Source: CAZJGF01 sp964545665
GTDB taxonomy: Bacteria > Chloroflexota > Dehalococcoidia > GIF9 > AB-539-J10
Direction of reading: 5' to 3'
Assembly (NCBI GenBank): GCA_964545665.1
Contig: CAZJGF010000089.1
Location: forward strand, 1-6,478
DNA: 6,478 bases
Shown: positions 5,193 through 6,478 of the stretch, one piece after another
Position numbering within the stretch: position 1 is the stretch's first letter
How the letters are laid out: each line of letters begins with the position of its first letter
Program-made: the position numbers and the translations under genes
Notes under the pieces: model-generated
Seen by the model: only the letters and a program-made list of their open reading frames with translations
What the model was told of the DNA's origin: nothing
Databases searched by the model: none

Positions 5193-5228
5193 TTAAAGCT
5201 TCAGTAACTCCTTGGCCTTTTCACCCAT
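5193..5228 (-). CDS. 11-codon leader ORF in frame with the serine hydrolase gene
   Basis: ATG 5226-5228 follows a strong Shine-Dalgarno (GGAGG, 6-nt spacer) and encodes MGEKAKELLKL, then TAA. It is exactly 29 codons upstream of the TTG start of the serine hydrolase gene and in the same frame; 51 nt separate its stop from that TTG. It is the only ATG between the signal peptide and this point. It may be a translated leader peptide that lets ribosomes reinitiate on the Shine-Dalgarno-less TTG, a remnant of another gene start, or the true start broken by a nonsense change. The last would give an odd cytoplasmic extension of roughly 30 residues before the signal peptide. Confidence 0.4.
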   Translation of the reverse strand: MGEKAKELLKL

Positions 5229-5396
5229 TGGGTTCCTCCAATTACTCCCGCCTAACGTGGCCAAACAAGGGGCTTCTTAGACCTATTTTACCATAGAAAC
5301 CTGTGTGTATCCCCGGTTTGATATAGGAAATCCAGGTTTAAACAAAATCTCTATTTATCGTTTGCTGGAGGCCAGGAAAAGGTCATTGAAAAGAGT

Positions 5397-5436
5397 CTCC
5401 CCAACCGATTCAAATCTCGTCTAAATCGGCGGGGAG
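5397..5436 (-). terminator. Terminator-like hairpin after tRNA-Ala
   Basis: CTCCCC (5397-5402) pairs with GGGGAG (5431-5436) and CCGATT (5405-5410) pairs with AATCGG (5424-5429), with a small internal loop between and a 13-nt apical loop. On the minus strand the stem is followed by ACTCTTTTC. It begins 20 nt after the tRNA CCA end, the expected place for an intrinsic terminator. Confidence 0.55.
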
Positions 5437-5455
5437 TTCTAGGTATCGTCCCCTT

Positions 5456-5531
5456 TGGTGGAGCTGAGGGGACTCGAACCCCTGACCTCCTCCGTGCAAA
5501 GGAGGCGCTCTCCCAACTGAGCTACAGCCCC
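5456..5531 (-). tRNA. tRNA-Ala, anticodon UGC, CCA encoded
   Basis: The minus strand gives a complete cloverleaf. The acceptor stem GGGGCTG pairs with CAGCTCC and contains the G3:U70 pair that is the alanine identity element. The D arm is GCTC-AGTTGGGA-GAGC. The anticodon stem CCTCC/GGAGG carries the loop TTTGCAC with anticodon TGC. A 5-nt variable loop AGGTC is followed by a T arm AGGGG-TTCGAGT-CCCCT, then discriminator A and a genomically encoded CCA (5456-5458). The body is 73 nt plus CCA. It reads GCN alanine codons. It stands alone, not beside tRNA-Ile or an rRNA gene. I find no second copy of its 3' end in the window that would mark an integrated element. Confidence 0.97.
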
Positions 5532-5551
5532 AGAAGCAAATGATTCCTATA

Positions 5552-5560
5552 ATCATACCA
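5552..5560 (-). promoter_or_regulatory. Extended -10 promoter of tRNA-Ala
   Basis: On the minus strand TGGTATGAT is an extended -10 (TG-n-TATGAT, hexamer 5552-5557) ending 20 nt before the first tRNA base. A TTACTA 19 bp upstream is a poor -35, which an extended -10 tolerates. Confidence 0.4.
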
Positions 5561-5568
5561 GACTATTA

Positions 5569-5577
5569 TGCTATGAT
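5569..5577 (+). promoter_or_regulatory. Extended -10 promoter of ccdA
   Basis: TGCTATGAT on the plus strand is an extended -10 (hexamer TATGAT 5572-5577), giving a leader of about 50 nt to the ATG at 5636. No good -35 is visible. It lies within an imperfect inverted repeat, ACTATTAT-GCT-ATGATAGT (5562-5580). Confidence 0.4.
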
Positions 5578-5635
5578 AGTAACTTTCAGCATATGTCACC
5601 GGCAAAAACAGGCCTAATATGAGAGGTATGCCTGG

Positions 5636-6331
5636 ATGTCAAATGTAACATTCACAGTAGCCATTGTTGCTGGAGTGCTTTCCTTCCTATCACCTTGTGT
5701 TCTGCCACTGGTTCCAGTTTACCTGGCTAACATCGCCGGCATGTCGGTCCTCAGCTCTGAGCCTCCAGGGCGCAGATACATTATTCTGCACACCCTTAGC
5801 TTCATAGCCGGGTTCTCTTTAGTCTTCACCGCCCTGGGAGCCTCACTGGGGCTATTGGGAGCTATGGCGCCTTTCGGGCTGCTGCAGAATATAGCTGGCG
5901 CGCTACTTATTGTATTCGGGGCATTTTTGCTAGCTGCTACTAAGTTACCATGGCTCAATTACGAGAAGCGCCTTAACTTCACTCAAGCTAAAGGCCCAGG
6001 ATATCTGAGGTCTCTATCAATAGGTGCCATATTTTCACTGGGCTGGACGCCCTGTGTTGGGCCAATATTGGGAGGTATACTCGCTTTGGCCTGGAGTTCG
6101 CAAACTGTATGGCAGGGAATTTACCTCTTGCTTGCTTATTGCCTCGGCTTGGGCCTGCCTTTCATTGGCGTCAGCCTGGCCATAGGAGCGGCCTCCCGCT
6201 ACCTCAGATGGCTCAGCCGCCACGCCTTTGCCACCTCGGCAGTAAGCGCAGCCTTGCTCATCAGCATAGGAATCCTCATGCTGACTGGCAACCTGGGCTA
6301 TATCAGCAATCTATCAACGGGAGTTGGATAA
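5636..6331 (+). CDS. ccdA: CcdA-family thiol-disulfide transporter (DsbD transmembrane domain type)
   Basis: This 231-residue, six-helix membrane protein carries electrons from cytoplasmic thioredoxin across the membrane to extracytoplasmic thiol proteins. The two redox cysteines are in their family contexts: C21 in LSFLSPCVLPLVPVYL of helix 1 and C140 in GWTPCVGPILGG of helix 4, each preceded by proline. The halves are pseudo-repeats joined by a short loop with basic residues (about 104-125). Length is normal for CcdA, and the large periplasmic domains of full DsbD are absent. ATG 5636 is preceded by GAGAGG (5621-5626) at a good distance; the ATG at 5628 is out of frame and stops at once. 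The next gene starts 1 nt after the stop and encodes a lipoprotein, the usual arrangement of CcdA with a TlpA/ResA-like partner. Roles include cytochrome c maturation or general disulfide reduction. Confidence 0.95.
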   Translation: MSNVTFTVAIVAGVLSFLSPCVLPLVPVYLANIAGMSVLSSEPPGRRYIILHTLSFIAGFSLVFTALGASLGLLGAMAPFGLLQNIAGALLIVFGAFLLAATKLPWLNYEKRLNFTQAKGPGYLRSLSIGAIFSLGWTPCVGPILGGILALAWSSQTVWQGIYLLLAYCLGLGLPFIGVSLAIGAASRYLRWLSRHAFATSAVSAALLISIGILMLTGNLGYISNLSTGVG

Positions 6332-6332
6332 C

Positions 6333-6478
6333 ATGGCTAAGAAACAATTGCAGAGCTGGCTATCAAGAGCAATTTTACCCATGATTCTATGCGCTTTGGT
6401 TGGAGGCGCCATAAGCTGTAGCCCCTCTGATTCCTCTAGCTCGCCTGAGGAATTAGGCCTGATACCTGTGGAAGTCGC
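6333..6478 (+). CDS. N-terminus of a lipoprotein, probably a TlpA/ResA-like redoxin, cut by window edge
   Basis: 48 codons are visible. MAKKQLQSWLSRAILPMILC is a basic then hydrophobic signal, followed by lipobox AISC with C29 as the lipidation site. A Ser-rich linker (SPSDSSSSPEE) tethers the domain that follows, and the visible part ends GLIPVEV. The ATG lies 1 nt after the ccdA stop, with GGGAG inside the end of ccdA about 9 nt upstream, so the two are co-transcribed and probably translationally coupled. The redox domain and its CxxC are outside the window, so 'thioredoxin-like' is inferred from the neighbour; another lipoprotein is possible. Confidence 0.75.
   Translation, partial: MAKKQLQSWLSRAILPMILCALVGGAISCSPSDSSSSPEELGLIPVEV

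Larger units (their letters stand above)
5142..5455. other. Intergenic region between serine hydrolase and tRNA-Ala
   Basis: Apart from the leader ORF and the hairpin after the tRNA, listed separately, this 314-nt stretch has no convincing gene. A -10-like TAAAAT lies on the minus strand near 5289-5294, about 60 nt ahead of the leader ORF, without a good -35. AAACCTG (about 5297-5303) recurs inverted as CAGGTTT near 5333-5339. Confidence 0.35.

Noticed and set aside
5456..5531. tRNA-Ala as an attachment site of an integrated element
   Set aside because: No integrase and no direct repeat of the tRNA 3' end is visible in the window.
1..6478. CRISPR array, insertion sequence, rRNA or multi-gene defence system
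   Set aside because: No regularly spaced repeats, transposase or integrase motifs, rRNA segments or defence gene sets are seen. The HEPN-like protein alone, lacking the catalytic His, is not enough.

Overview
The window reads as a stretch of free-living bacterial chromosome of moderate GC content, not as a phage, plasmid or defence island. Two full-length genes and one gene cut by the window edge encode predicted lipoproteins, and there is a CcdA-type thiol-disulfide exporter and a solitary tRNA-Ala. Gene content and protein style would fit a Chloroflexota/Dehalococcoidia-like environmental genome, but this is an impression from sequence alone. The code appears standard: the serine hydrolase gene ends in TGA and other genes end in TAA or TAG.

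Layout. Positions 1-88 (minus) hold the membrane-spanning N-terminus of a protein that leaves the window. Positions 290-712 (minus) hold an SRPBCC/polyketide-cyclase-like gene with an in-frame TGA at 386-388. Everything needed to complete the fold continues in the same frame to a TAG at 290-292. Positions 865-1281 (minus) hold a small all-helical HEPN-like protein. An intergenic region with divergent promoters leads to a 12-helix MFS transporter at 1564-2796 (plus). It converges on a PEBP/YbhB-type lipoprotein at 2905-3492 (minus), with palindromic repeats between the two. Positions 3493-3986 hold no convincing intact gene, but they contain what looks like a frameshifted coding remnant on the plus strand. 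Positions 3987-5141 (minus) hold a serine beta-lactamase-like (class C/esterase) lipoprotein. It lacks any ATG start: the only ATG with a strong Shine-Dalgarno lies upstream in the same frame and is closed by TAA after 11 codons. Positions 5456-5531 (minus) hold tRNA-Ala(UGC) with an encoded CCA and a terminator-like hairpin after it. Positions 5636-6331 (plus) hold ccdA, followed after 1 nt by a truncated lipoprotein gene at 6333-6478 that is probably its extracytoplasmic redox partner.

The genes do not form one pathway. The only clear functional pair is ccdA plus the downstream lipoprotein, for electron export to extracytoplasmic thiols. The most interesting features are three places where a reading frame that looks real is interrupted (SRPBCC TGA, serine hydrolase leader TAA, remnant at 3610-3857). 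I see no CRISPR array, insertion sequence, integrase or recognisable new multi-gene system. The interrupted frames may be recoding, leader-peptide control, gene decay or assembly error, and the sequence alone cannot separate these.
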